A program made the position numbers and the translations under genes. Positions 1 to 12,000 of a stretch of 64,000 nt of DNA are shown here, piece after piece. This stretch comes from Atherinomorus stipes. Lineage: Eukaryota; Chordata; Actinopteri; Atheriniformes; Atherinidae. The DNA lies in NCBI GenBank assembly GCA_023101725.1, contig JALJCO010003012.1, forward strand, positions 737,001 through 801,000, given 5' to 3'. Within the stretch, counting starts at the first letter, position 1; each line of letters begins with the position of its first letter. Under the pieces are notes generated by a model. That model saw nothing but the letters and a program-made list of their open reading frames with translations, was not told the origin of the DNA and did no database searches.

Positions 1-202
1 AAGGGAAAACAAATACATGGAGAAGTTTTTTTTAGGGTTTTTTTCATAAAAAATTACAGAAGACAAGAAGAATTGAGAAAATTCTAGAAAAAAACAACAA
101 CTTTGTTTTAAAATTGCCATTTCTTTTGGAGATAATTTGCTAAATTGTAAGACACATTTTGCTGACATGTACAAAAATAAAAATAGTATTTCTTTTACTT
201 AC
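1..202 (-). other. start of zfhx4 intron 8 (truncated by window edge)
   Basis: This is AT-rich intronic sequence downstream of the GTAAGT donor at 202-197. No further exon is recognisable in these 202 bases. Confidence 0.7.
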
Positions 203-403
203 AGTCAGAATCAGCTTTTCCACACAGTCAGGAGCCACACTGTGAAGGTGCGTGAGATGTAGTTGCAAGTGAATCTTGTTGCTCAGAACATCCTGGCATA
301 GAGGGCAGCGGATGACAGGCTGCATGGAATGCTGGGACATCACATGGAGCTGCATGCGGTTGGCATCTTTACTGCTGTAGTTGCAATATGGACACTGCTG
401 AAC
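203..403 (-). CDS. zfhx4: zfhx4 coding exon 8 (residues 1336-1402), last exon in the window
   Basis: This 201-nt exon is phase 0 at both ends. It encodes two C2H2 fingers: C1339, C1342, H1355, H1360 ([22 protein letters not shown]) and C1368, C1371, H1384, H1389 ([17 protein letters not shown]). The near-invariant [17 protein letters not shown] follows. The acceptor is TTTATTTTTAG and the donor ACT|GTAAGT is ideal. The next family exon, which should begin the segment after CVEKL..TV and lead to the large homeodomain-bearing exons, is beyond the left edge. The coding region is therefore incomplete at its 3' end. Confidence 0.93.
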
Positions 404-1413
404 CTAAAAATAAAGAAAATAGGTGTCTTGGTAAAGGTGGAAAAATAACTTTTCACATCACTGGTTGTTAATATCACCCCCTCAGCCTAACTTTATATCT
501 GATAAGTCATTTTTAATTTCTTATATTCTTTACTGTCCATTCACTTCAACCTGACACATTCACCCTCCAGCACTAAATCAGAAGCCTACCTTAACATACA
601 AAACATAGATCAACCATGTTTCACGTAATTCACTTAAGTCTCTCAACTCATGCAATTTTATAAGTAGAAAACACGATTGGCTAGAATTTCTAATCAGGAG
701 ATTACAGATGACAAAGGTGTGTACTCTCCCAAGCTATGTCTTGCCCTCATTACAGGGAGTACTTGAAGCATAGCTGCCTCCCTACCACCTGTTTTAATAG
801 AATCCATTTCTGAAATGACTAAGTCCTCCCTCCTCACAGGGCCCAGAACCAGACGAGCTAATACTTCATAATCTAATTTAAAAACACATATAATTTAAAG
901 AGATGCAAAAAGGGGGAAAGAAGCAGGGAAGGGAGGCCTAAGGCTAGTGCTGGTATTCCACTTAAGAATACAAAGGCTGGCCTATTGTGCTTGATGCTAA
1001 AAAGCTCTGTCAGGGAGGGAATGGTAGGATGCATTTAACCCTTTGAATGAAAGCTGGCGCCAGCAGTTGCTAAATGCTTGGCTTAGCATTTCTGCTTCTT
1101 ACAGTTAAGTATCTTCCCATTAGCTCATCCCAGTGACAGTGAAGATTAGATTTCATTAGTGCTTATGAACCTGCCTCATTAGTTATTAACTCTTTGTACA
1201 TAGAAATTCCAGCAAGTATTTGGAGCACAAAGTTAGATGTCCACCTCAAACACATATAAACACCACACCCGGCAGACTTTATTGGTCAAGGAGAGGAAAA
1301 AAATAAGTCAACCTGTACCACTGCTAACATTTAAAATTAGAGTAATATCCTTGTTCCTAAGAAATACACCTTAATAACTGTAAGTTTTCATTTGATTATC
1401 TGCAAACTTCTAC
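404..1413 (-). other. zfhx4 intron 7
   Basis: This 1,010-bp intron lies between coding exons 7 and 8. It is AT-rich and free of obvious transposons. The block at about 1020-1260 is unbroken, mixed-composition sequence with homeobox-like TTAATT/ATTAGT sites and could be conserved non-coding DNA, but I cannot test that here. Confidence 0.6.
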
Positions 1414-1547
1414 CTGGTCATTTGCTGAAGTCTTCCCCTCAGCAGACTTTGGCCTTTTGGGTGGACTTTCAATTTGCCGATCTGGCAGGAGGGAATGTTT
1501 AACCATAGCGTTCAGTCCGGTAACCTCTTTGGATATGGCATTCACAC
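1414..1547 (-). CDS. zfhx4: zfhx4 coding exon 7 (residues 1292-1335)
   Basis: This 134-nt exon is entered in phase 1 (C|GT, Arg) and left in phase 0 at CAG|GTAGAA. It encodes VNAISKEVTGLNAMVKHSLL, a linker, and then SPPKRPKSAEGKTSANDQ. The basic KRPK is a conserved family segment (KRPKTAEE in ZFHX3, KRSKPTED in ZFHX4, from memory) and may act as a nuclear localisation patch, an inference. There is no zinc finger. The acceptor is TCTGTCTCCTAG. The ORF is short and would not be found by length alone; phase and the KRPK-to-finger spacing support it. Confidence 0.85.
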
Positions 1548-3616
1548 CTAGGAGACAGAGAAAGTAAAACATTCAAATTAAAAATCCTGAATTTGCGTAA
1601 TTTAAAGCTGAATTACACATTTCTTAAAATAATGAATCCTTTTAAAAGAAAGGGTTTTCCATTGATAATTAAAAAATCTGAGCTAAAAAATAAAAAAAGG
1701 GGTCAATTCCTAAATAATTTATTTAATTTTCAAGTAGTCACATTTGGGATGTAGACTGGATCAAAATGATCAGGACAGAACTAGTATGACTCACAGGAAT
1801 ACTTAAAATACTACATATCAAGCAGGTATAATTTTACAAAATAAGACTAAATTCAAATTGTGACGCTTTGAGGGTGTACCATATGAGAATAGAATTTGAT
1901 AAACATAAACAAGTTCACCAAATTAACATTCAATGGGGCATAGGTGATGATTCAAAAAATGATTTGACACAAGACAACATTAGAATGGATGCAGGCATGA
2001 ACTGTATAATTCACATTCATATACACTGATGTGGTTTTGCCCTAAGGACATGTAAAATGGGAAAAACTCAGGCAGGCTCATTATCACAGCACGACATACA
2101 TTAAATGTTATGGTAATATTATACACTTCATTAGTTCATATACATTTCCCCAGCTGCCTCAACAACTCCTGTGTCTGTATAAGATGCTAAATTTTCGGGG
2201 CTTGGTCACGGCTGGTGGTACAGTAGCGGTCCTCTTTGTGTGTGTCTATTTGTATGTGTGCGTGTGTGTGAGACGTTAACAGCAGGGCTCAGTGTGGAGA
2301 GATCAGCCTCTGGTTGTATTTAGTAAATGCTGCAGCCACTGATAAATCTTTCATTAGCCTCATCCTAAGATACAAGCCGTGCAGGCCCTGCTATATTCTG
2401 CCACTGCAATTTACCCACTCTGCACAACACAAAGACACAGCAACAGCAACTTTCCCTCCCTCCTTCCCTCCCTCTTCCTTGCTCTCTTCCTCCTTCTCTC
2501 CCTAAGCCATCACCCCTTCCTCTCTCTCTTGCGTCCCCTCCCCTCGTCTGGTCACTCAAGGCAATATGTGAGCCTCACTCTTGCGAATCAACGCTTCACG
2601 CTAGATGCACAAATGGAAAAAAAGGGAAATCAAAGCACTGATACATGGAGAGGGGGGTTGAAAAAAACATTTTGTATTTCATATTATTCTGAGGCTCGTG
2701 TTTGTATTGGGCGCATATCAATTCCTCCGGCCCGTTCATGCATTTTAATTCTGTTGCATTAAGTAGGCGTTCCACTTATTTTATTTGTAATCCCCTATAT
2801 CTGGAGCCTGAAATATTGGCCTGTCAAGGAAAGTGACAAGAGAGAGGAGGGAGGGAAGAAAGGAAGAAAGAGAGAAAGAGGGGAGGAAAAAAACACAAGG
2901 GCACAATGTGAATTTCCAAGAACATCCGAGAATTGCTCTGCAGCTCAGAAGAGCGAGGTAATCTCGTCTTCCACTGCTTGTGATGGCCCCTGCAGGGCTG
3001 GTGTGTGTGCGTATATATGTGCATATGTGTGTGTGTATATGTGCCTCATGTCAGGCCTCTGACACTCCATTGGTCAGATTGGCCCGGGCTGGAAGCACCC
3101 GTCACATCACCTGACCTTTCCAAAGCCTGCATCCCGCCTCCCATATTTATTATAACCATTTCTAATTTCAACTTTCAATTTTTGCCTCCGTCTTCCAGTC
3201 AATTTGCAACTAAATTACATCCCTGAGAAAGGAGATGAGGCGATTGTCGGACAAGAGCCTGCAAACACATTTACAATGTGGCAGGGGAAAGGGCCCACAC
3301 ATCACCATTGATTACTGTCATGTTGAATGTAAATGTATGTTTGTGTAATGTGTCTGTGTGTGTGTGTGTGCAACATGAAGATCTGTCCTTCTGGTTTGGA
3401 TTTGTCTTTGACCTAGTGCTTTCATCAACATCTATATAACTCAAATGAAGAAAAATAGTTGGTTAACCCTAAATGTCGAGAGACGAGTTCTCTGAATAAC
3501 CACTTAGGAGCTTTGAATGGCATACCATGACAGTAAATAATAATATGTTTTCAGGCATAGAAATACAATCATACTGTAGATTACCTGCCATATATACATA
3601 CATATACATACATACA

Positions 3617-3618
<2 letters not shown>

Positions 3619-3678
<60 letters not shown>
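3619..3678. repeat. (TA)30 microsatellite
   Basis: This is a perfect alternating TA tract of about 60 bp, preceded by imperfect CATA units. It abuts the hAT-like MITE that starts at 3690. Confidence 0.95.
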
Positions 3679-3680
<2 letters not shown>

Positions 3681-3689
3681 TTATATCTT

Positions 3690-3975
3690 AGGGGTGCAAC
3701 AATATACTGTATGCATTCGTATCAAACCGAACCGTACAGATGTGTATTGAACAAAGACCACCCTGTATCGAATATCAAGCAATGCAGAATTTTTCATTTA
3801 TTTTATCAACTTGTGTTTAATGGTGAGCTCTGTGTTGAAAACTCAGTTGAAGCCATTGTGGAAAAAAGCACAATGGTTAAAAAAAGGCATGAAAACATTT
3901 TTAAAATGAAAAAATTGAATCGTGACACTAACGTATCATACTGAATCGTGAATTTTTTGTATCGTTGCATCCCTA
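3690..3975. mobile_element. Non-autonomous hAT-like MITE, copy 1
   Basis: The ends are imperfect terminal inverted repeats: AGGGGTGCAACAATA on the left, and on the right the reverse complement of AGGGATGCAACGATA. The interior resembles copies at 25.15-25.52 and 25.55-25.83 kb (shared TTTATCAACTTGTG and TGAGCTCT). The TIR style is that of fish hAT-derived MITEs. I see no clear 8-bp target duplication because of the flanking TA repeats. It has no coding capacity. Confidence 0.75.
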
Positions 3976-3982
3976 ATATATA

Positions 3983-4347
3983 CAGTCATGGAAAAAATTA
4001 AGAGACCACCGAAGTTTTCTTATATTTCTTGGTCATTTGAATCCCTGATTCTACTAAAAGTACATTTGTCTGGACAAATATATTGATAACAACGAAAATA
4101 TCTCATAAGAGTTTAATTTAAGAACTGATATCTATCCATTTTCCAAGCTTTTCTTGATTAGTGATTTTGGTTGTTAAGTTCTTACATCAATAGCTATGGC
4201 ATTGTATTGCCAAAAACAGTGCTTTGAGGCATTCTATATTTTCTTTTCTGTCTCTTTTAGTCACTTGATTCACACCACAGTTGTTACTCAATTGCATAAC
4301 CATTATTTTTGATGACAAGGGTGGTCTCTTAATTTTTTCCATGACCA
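3983..4347. mobile_element. Tc1/mariner-type MITE with TA target duplication
   Basis: The 365-bp element begins CAGTCATGGAAAAAATTAAG and ends with its inverted match (GGTCTCTTAATTTTTTCCAT, then GACCA); the arms run about 28 bp with two differences at the very tip. TA dinucleotides at 3981-3982 and 4348-4349 fit the Tc1/mariner target duplication. There is no transposase ORF, so it is non-autonomous. Confidence 0.85.
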
Positions 4348-6466
4348 TATATATATTTATATGTATATATAAATATATGGTTATTTAATCGAGTATGTAT
4401 GTATAAGGCACAACCCTAACCCTAATATTTCTTGTTAATTTATGAAAGAGAAAAAAGGAAGTTAAGAAAATAAGACAATCTCACTGCTAGTACCCTGCTT
4501 CATATTTTTTACCTCCATAGTGGACGGAAAGCTAAATCCATTCTAGAGAAATAATGGAAGAGAGCATGATTGAGAAAAGCACAGGAGCAGGAGACTCCTA
4601 TCATTTTCCTTTGTCTCCAAAGGAAACCCCACACTTAATGACTGTCCTCTCCCCCCGCCTACTCTTCCCTGTCTTCTCCTCTCCTTTCCCACCTTCCGTC
4701 CATCCCTTTTCCCACTGAAGTGGACGGGCAGAATAAACCTGAAACTGCCCCCCCTCACAACCCCCTCTTCCAACTCCACCAATGACAAATGTCTGCACGG
4801 AGCAGGACCTTGCTTGATTAGATAAATCAAAAGGTGATTTATGACATTCAAGCCCTTTTGCATTGCGAGGGGGGAGAGACCGGTGCACACGCCACCCATC
4901 TTTATTTGCAACTGTCAATGGTGTTTATAGAGCCACAAATACACACACAAGCGTACGCACAAGTAGGCACTCAGTGCACAAAACAAAAGAGGGGGAAAAA
5001 CAGGAGAATCTCTGGGAAGAAAACAAAGCGAAGAACAAAGAAATGATAAAGATGGACCATGAAACCTTTAACTTAGCCTCAGTGTATTTCTCTCTCAGTT
5101 GTCAAAGAGCAGAGGAATCAGACCCATTATGCTATTTTAGAATCTGCCCTTTTGCGTCAGAAAGGGTAAGACATTGTGCAAACTCAACCAATCAAATTAG
5201 ATTTTTACATAAGTAACCATATCATTGAATCCTCATATCTCCGCAAATGCTCCCGATATGAAATCTCAAAACAAGATTTCACAACAGTTAAACTGTACCT
5301 GCCATAATAGTTTTATTCTCTTTATTTTCATAAGCAAAACAATACCACAGTTGATTCCAAGCATGTCTTTTCATGTCATGAAAATACAAAAAGCCCACAA
5401 ACATAAAGTGGAGGGGGCTGGGTGGTTTGGATTTAGTATTCAATTTAGCTGTCCTGAGCCCTGGCAGACTGGCTAGCGTTACAGAGCAGTAAATCTAGTC
5501 GGGAGAGCTGGCCAAAGCGGGCCAGGGAGGGCCGACCAGCATGATTTACTGGCCTACTGCTCTGGGGTTACGCATTAGGCTGACCTCCGGTCACCTGATA
5601 ACATTACAGCAACACACTCTGAACCTCAAACTCCCTCTGAAGCACTCAGCAGGCCCAGATCTCGCCGGAGGGAAGTATACAAAGAGATAGACTAGGAAAG
5701 AGTGAACAGGAGAGAGGCAGAGACGTGGTCAGATGGAGAGGAAGGAAAGGGAAATAAAGGCTATTAAACAGCAGCTGTCTTGTAGAGTTTACGTTTTCAG
5801 TGAGTAGCCTCCCTTTTCCTTCCATCTCCACCTTGTGTTCCAATGAGAGATAAATATGAGCGTGGCCTTGTCACATTTGACAAATTGTCTGAGACATTCA
5901 ACAAGCTGTCATTACACAGAAAACTCATGTACAAAGGAACTGCTGCAGGCTTGTAATTAAACATGCAAATATCTTTAATATATTTTAATCTCATCTTCGA
6001 GAGACATAAAAGTTTGCCAAATTTGCAAGATGAATGCACATAAAAAACTGGAAATATTCTGCATATGAACAAGCTAATGTGGAATATTAGGGCAAGATTT
6101 TGCTTCCGCATAACTGTTTGTTTGGCTCATCTCAATTCCAAATTGTACTTGAAGTTAATACAAAGCATTCGACTCCAGGAATGATGAGTAATTTCTTTGC
6201 TAATTTGAAGCAGGTAGAGATCTCTAATTTCCTTAGGCAGCCTGACAGGCTCATTTCTATGCTGCGGCCTTTGTTTAGTTGGTTATTTATAAGAAATAGG
6301 CCCCTGAGCTATGGTGGGGACATGTGCCATCTACACACACAGCACAAAGCTATCTGGAAGTAATCCACATCAAGGGCATTTGCATGAAAAATGTAACATG
6401 GATTATAATTAATCTAAAGTGACATCGGATTAAAAAAGACAATGTAAATGAAGCAAGGAAAAACAG

Positions 6467-6488
6467 CTCTCTCTCTCTCTCTCTCTCT
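6467..6488. repeat. (CT)11 microsatellite
   Basis: A simple CT tract at the start of a broader pyrimidine-rich stretch running to about 6560. Confidence 0.9.
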
Positions 6489-8333
6489 AGACCCTCCCCC
6501 CTTCCATCTCTTTCTCATTCCCTCTATCTATCCCTTTTCCTCTATTTACCCCTCTTTGTTTAAAGGATCTTGGTCTTGGAGATGAAGTGCACAAACACAC
6601 TGCTCACTTGGTCACACTGTAATCCCTTCCCTAGAGATCTCCATATGGACACACACACACACACACATGTACACGCACATATCCCAACATTTCAAGCTTG
6701 CCCGAGATTTGGGGCTGATGGAAGATGCCTATTTTAAACAGAAGGGAAAATAAACAAGCCTCCATCATAACAACATGCTGACACACAGGGATCCCCTTCT
6801 GCATTTTCTGGGATTTGACTTTCTGAACTCAGCTTTAATCCAAATGCTAAATAAGCACTGACAAACCTAGACAAACCAGCACCCGACCCCAAGGCGATTT
6901 GTCAAAGAATTTACAAAAATAAATAAGGCATACATTCCTGCGTATTTAATAGAATTCACCACACTTAAATGGCACACCAAAGCAAGTGTTGCAGTGAGGG
7001 AGCATGCTGTAAAGTGGGAGGGACCTGGACTTTCTGTCGCTTTGTCTTTTTGCATGTGTTCGCTGGTGTTAAATGACGCCGGCGGTAATATGCAGGGGTA
7101 AATGCATGGATGGTGGTTCCCCGCCAGTCCGTCAGACAGGCCTGTCAGAGAGATAGAGCTGAAAGATAGATGACTAGCTAAACTAATAGGCCCCAGCCTC
7201 ACTCAGCTCTCCTTCTGCCTCATTGAGCCTCACATTATGGTGCTAGGTATGGCATGCTAGGAAGAGGAGGTGGAGAGGGAGCTTCAGATGGATAGAGCAC
7301 ATGGAGGGCGGGAGTTGGAAGGTGTGTGCGTCTGAGTCAGGGTGGGGGTAAGAGAGGAAAAAGGAGGAGAGACATTAGTAAAGGGGAGAACGAATGAAAA
7401 CCCCATGCAATGAGAGGAAAGGGTGGGGGGAAGGTGTGGAGACGCCCCATGCAATATTCATCCCCAGCCATGGATTTCCATCTCATACATAAGAAGACCA
7501 TATGAATTCTTATTTGGGCAAATCAAATCTAACAAAGCCAGGGCTATCCCGACCACAGCCTCGCAGCAGAGGCATTATGTGCTCCATACCTCGCCCAAAA
7601 TAACAAAAACACCAAGCCTCCTTTTATAGATCGCCGCCCCTCCCTGCTCACAACATTGCCATTTGTACAAATGAATAAAAGTTTCTTCTTTGCCCTTCCC
7701 ATCTTGTGCCATTTTTCTATCCGAGGTAATGCCTGTGATAGGGTCACAGATTGGACAACAATTAAGGGATGGATTGAGCCAGAAAAAAAAGTGGGAGAGA
7801 AAGAAAAATGCAGGGAGGATTCTGGAGAAAAAACTAATTTAAGGGTTGCAGGGATGCAGTGCAATATTAGAAAAACATATACACAGCCCCCTCCCCACCC
7901 CACCCCATCTAATCCTGCGCTTATGAAAAAATTAATATGTCATCGGAGAGGGCACAAGAACGAGAAAAGATTAATGCAAGGCGCTTATAAATTACAAGCA
8001 CGCAAACTGATTTGATTAAAAAATAATCTGGGGCCTGGACATTGCCTGGTAATATCCACAACACTCAACTTATCCCTCTCTCTTTCTCTCCATTTTTCTC
8101 TCTCCTTATTTCTCTCTCTCCTTGTCTCTCTTTTCCTCTCTCTGTCAGATGGAAACGATTAAAGCGGGTCACATGGAGGCTAGTAAGCAGCATTCACATG
8201 TTACACACACGTTAGAATCTTATCCGGAGGAGAGGCGCTGATGAAGGATAACTTAGAAAAGAAGAGAGTATTATGGTTTATATGTGCTTTGTACGTCTGT
8301 GTGTGTTTACAGTCTGTGTGCATGTGCACTTAC

Positions 8334-8432
8334 GGTCGGTTCTCCTGCTGTCTGTCAAGTCGCGGTCGGTCGGGTTAAGCCCGGGCCTGGAAGAGGAGCG
8401 AGGAGGTCGTTCACTGTCCTCAGCAGCCTCTT
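8334..8432 (-). CDS. zfhx4: zfhx4 coding exon 6, small 99-nt exon (residues 1258-1291)
   Basis: This small exon is easy to miss because it has no domain. The acceptor is GTGTATTTTCAG and the donor is a perfect GTAAGT. It is entered and left in phase 1 and is exactly 33 codons. Joined to exon 5 it reads CPTSQ then EEAAEDSERP, which parallels the CPSTDPEEAIED segment I remember in ZFHX3; joined to exon 7 it restores Arg1291. Its product is a hydrophilic, disordered, Arg/Asp/Ser-rich linker between two zinc-finger groups. Because both ends are phase 1, skipping it would keep the frame. I rest the call on splice sites, phase and the E-E-A similarity, not on a domain. Confidence 0.8.
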
Positions 8433-8661
8433 CTGAAAATACACGCAGATAGAAAGACTTCATTACCCATGATGCACCTTAAAAAACAGCATTTGATAGC
8501 TGTAGAACAGGCATGGCTAAATAAATATCGTGCAGATATGTTGTGAACAAGATAACTTTTTTCTTAAAGCAATGTATAAATATAACTAATCCTTTAATTG
8601 ACTTGAATGAACTGTTCTTGCGTTGTAATTTAAATTCAGGTTGGACAAATGTTAAAGCATG

Positions 8662-9028
8662 GCAGAAACTAGGGATCGACCGATACAGATACCGATATTT
8701 TCTCATCAGCCTAAGCCGATACTACCTGCCGATATTTGGGACCAATACTGCATTTGACTCCCAAATGAATATGAAAGATACAATGAAAAGTGATTTTACA
8801 ACTCTTTTTACTCCTTCAAGTAAAAATATAAAAAAGTTCAAGTGTAAACAACCATTGAATAGAAACATTAAACTTGTAATAGATAAATGTATAAAAAAGT
8901 CTGTAAATAATGCAGAGTGGGGGTATCGGCTAACACACCTGATGTATTGGCCGATGCTGATACCAGCAAAAAACGTAAATATCGGCATAAAATATCGGCT
9001 GATGTATTGGTCTATCCTAAGCAGAAAC
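8662..9028. mobile_element. hAT-type MITE with 8-bp target site duplication
   Basis: The element proper is 8670-9020. It starts TAGGGATCGACCGATA and ends with a matching inverted end (GGTCTATCCTAA), with repeated sub-terminal ATCGG/CCGAT motifs. It is flanked by a perfect 8-bp direct repeat, GCAGAAAC, at 8662-8669 and 9021-9028. An 8-bp duplication plus TAGGG ends is diagnostic of the hAT superfamily. The apparent open frames inside are short and carry no transposase. Confidence 0.88.
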
Positions 9029-12000
9029 ACATGTTTTTTTTTTAAATTAATGATTTTTAGGTCATGCTTTTTTAGGTCATGCTAACTGTACACCAATAAT
9101 GTGTCAATACATTTCTGTATACCTCAGGAAAAAATATATGCATGCGCGCACCACACACACACACCAACCAACACACACGTGCAGCTCTGCACTATTAGCA
9201 GATTAGCCTGCCCATCTCTGAGAGTTCAGCCCCTTGTTTGATAATTCTGTGTATCTGCAGTGTTCTGCCAGTGGATTAAAGTGTGCGCATGTGTGTGTGT
9301 ACGTGTGTGTATATATGTGTCGCCAGCACAAGCTAACACTAATCCTAGCCGAGCCCCAGCGCTCCCTTTCATCCAGCCATCATTTGTCTCCGGCTGGGCT
9401 GATGTCACTTTGTAATGAATTTTGAGCAGTCTGAGAGAGGCCAGATAACCAGCACACACACACCCACACACACACCCACTAACAAACATGTACACACACA
9501 CATATGTATGCACATATACTGCCTCCATCTCACGAGTAAAACAGCAATGCAAAATCAAAGTGAAACACTTGCAAACAGGCATCAAATAACACACACACAC
9601 ACACAGTATAATTTTCAGTGGCATACACACACAAACACACACCGAAACCGTTAAAATTTTCATGTCTTTTAAATGGGATGGGGTGTGGGGGTGGGTGGGG
9701 GGGTGATGGGGTCTCCCTCACCACAAACCCCTCACTCTGCACAAGAATGAAACTGGTATGTGTCTGTGTACATGTGTGTGTCTGTTTAAAAGAGCTGTGC
9801 TCATCAATCCTGCACTGCCTTAATAACCATATTTTACAACACACACACACCCCCACACACACAGAGCACTCACACACACTCATATTCACAGAAATCCAGG
9901 ATAGGCTACACTGAGGTCAGCTTGCATTTGCATACAATCACTTTGGCCATTGTATGATGAGGAACAGGGGTCTGCGAACCCCCCTTTAGAAACATGATAT
10001 GATTAACCCTTCACATACCACTTGGTGTGAACACACACTCATAAAGATGCACAGACTGAGCTCTGGCGCCATTGCTTCAAGCAGCAACACATTCGTGGAC
10101 ATTTAAAAAGCTTGAAACTTACATAGCAGATGCTGGGGGGTGATTATGGTAGAAAATTGTTGTGTTTGTGTGTGTCTGCATTCAAGTGTATTGTGACATG
10201 TGTCTTAACAGACAGGTATGGTGAGCACGTTTTACATCCCTGTACACACAGTCTGTGTGCGCGCACAGGCATGTGCATATGTGTTTAGGTGTGAAAGAGA
10301 AAGAGACTGGGACTGCACTCTGCTCCTGATGTTTTATTAATACATCGGTGACAACGGAGATGAAATATCTCCTGTCAGCCGAGAGAGCCCAGGCTGCAGA
10401 AATTGCAATTTTCGCTGCTGGTGCTGCAGCGTCCATCTTCGTATTTTAATTCACCTCACCTTCATAGAGAGGGCGCGAGAGGAGGGATACCGCTTGTGTG
10501 TGTGTGCATCTGAGTGAGTGTAATTGTTGTGTGTGTTGTAGGTTTGAAAGTCCTTCATCACCGGTTTATCTTTTCTCTATACTTGACTTTTGTTCGAAGC
10601 CAAGGAAAGGCAAATGGCACAAATCGAACGGCATGCTTCACAGAAGCGTGAGAAAAGAAGAGGAGGGTAAAAACAGAAATACAGAAAATCTCAGCTCTTG
10701 CAGAACCCACATGCTTCAAGGTAGGCACAATACTATAAATGTAAGGTATATAAATAAACACTTATATATGCATTTATATGTAAAAAAAGAATATTGATGT
10801 ACTGCCTCGGAAAGAAAGTACTATTTCATATTTTCAGTCAATACACAAGATTAACTGAACAGATTTATGCTGTATAATAAAGTTATAAGAACATACTGCA
10901 GCTTACCATATGTATCATAAAAATATGTAAATTCATAGAATTTGAGACTAACTTGAACAAAGATGCATATAACACAACACCTTTCCTTGTAAAATTAATC
11001 GGATGTGATGCTTACAAGAAAAGATTAGCATATCTATATTCTGTTAAAGTGCAAATCAGACAGCTTGTTTTTTTGCAAAGTGAGGAAAGCATAATACAGA
11101 GCAGGGAAAGTGGTAAAAACTGCAGTCTGAGTACCAAACCATTTTAAGTAACCTCTAGGGGGCAGTCTACCTGTAGCAAGAAAGGACGAGAGAAATGATA
11201 AGACAATGAACAGAAAGAAGGAAGGAGATGAGGGAATGAGGGTGAAGAGTGGGTGCAGAAAAGAAAAAGAAAAGGAGGGGTGATCATCTGGGCTTCATCA
11301 ACGTTTTTTTTCTCACTCTTTCTCTTTCTAGTCAGTTATATCTGTGGTGTGTGTGTGTGTATACAGGGAGTGTGTTTCCACACTGAGGACATTCCCAGAC
11401 GAGCCCTCTCCATACATCACCTCAGCGTCTGCCCTCTGACTGACCCTGACAGTAACCCGTTGCATTTGTGTGTACGTGAGTGCGTGAGTGTGTGCGCACG
11501 TTTCGCTTTGTTTGTGTGGATGCGTACCATTGATCAAGAGAGTGAGACGGTGACTGCATGTGTTTGCATGTGAGATGTCATGTGCGAGTGCGTGTGTGAA
11601 AGAGACGGAAGGTTCTGCAGGAGGGACTTTTAACCATCAACTTAATCGCTACCAGAGGACACGCAGAGGAAAACTTTCGCAGTCACCTTCCTCTGCCTCC
11701 GCACGTGAGCGCGCACAAACACGCACGCACTTGTACAGAGAGAGTGATCCAGGCAGCGGAGGGTGTGTGATTTTGGCAGCCTGGTGGGACTCTCTTTGAT
11801 GTGGGTCAGTCGGAACATTAAAGCCGGCCGGTGGGCTTGAGCTAACCACAGACCCTGGGTTCGATTACCCGAAAACTGACACAAGCCTAAATTTAACCGT
11901 TAAAGATAAAGAATAATCAAGTGACTCTTGATCAGAGTTACAGGCAAATCAGTTTAGTTTTAAATTTAACTATTAATTGGAAGTCAATGTGACCAATTAG

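Larger units (their letters stand above)
1548..8333 (-). other. zfhx4 intron 6
   Basis: This 6.8-kb intron holds a (TA)n tract and two MITE-like elements at 3.6-4.35 kb (listed separately), TG repeats at about 2234-2270 and 3350-3370, and a (TC)n tract at 6467-6488. Long stretches of mixed-composition, homeodomain-site-rich sequence lie at about 5450-6420 and 7440-7800 and look like conserved regulatory DNA rather than decay. No exon or RNA gene is recognised. Confidence 0.6.

Noticed and set aside
4408..4425. Telomere-like CCCTAA repeat (AACCCTAACCCTAAT)
   Set aside because: Only two units, within AT-rich intron sequence, so it is not an interstitial telomere.
9226..9914. Several overlapping open frames rich in Val-Cys-Val-Cys or Thr-His-Thr-His
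   Set aside because: They are translations of CA/TG microsatellites, not proteins.
11820..11885. tRNA-like GGTTCGATTACCC (B-box-like) motif
   Set aside because: No A box or cloverleaf can be formed around it and there is no clear SINE body, so I do not call a tRNA or SINE.
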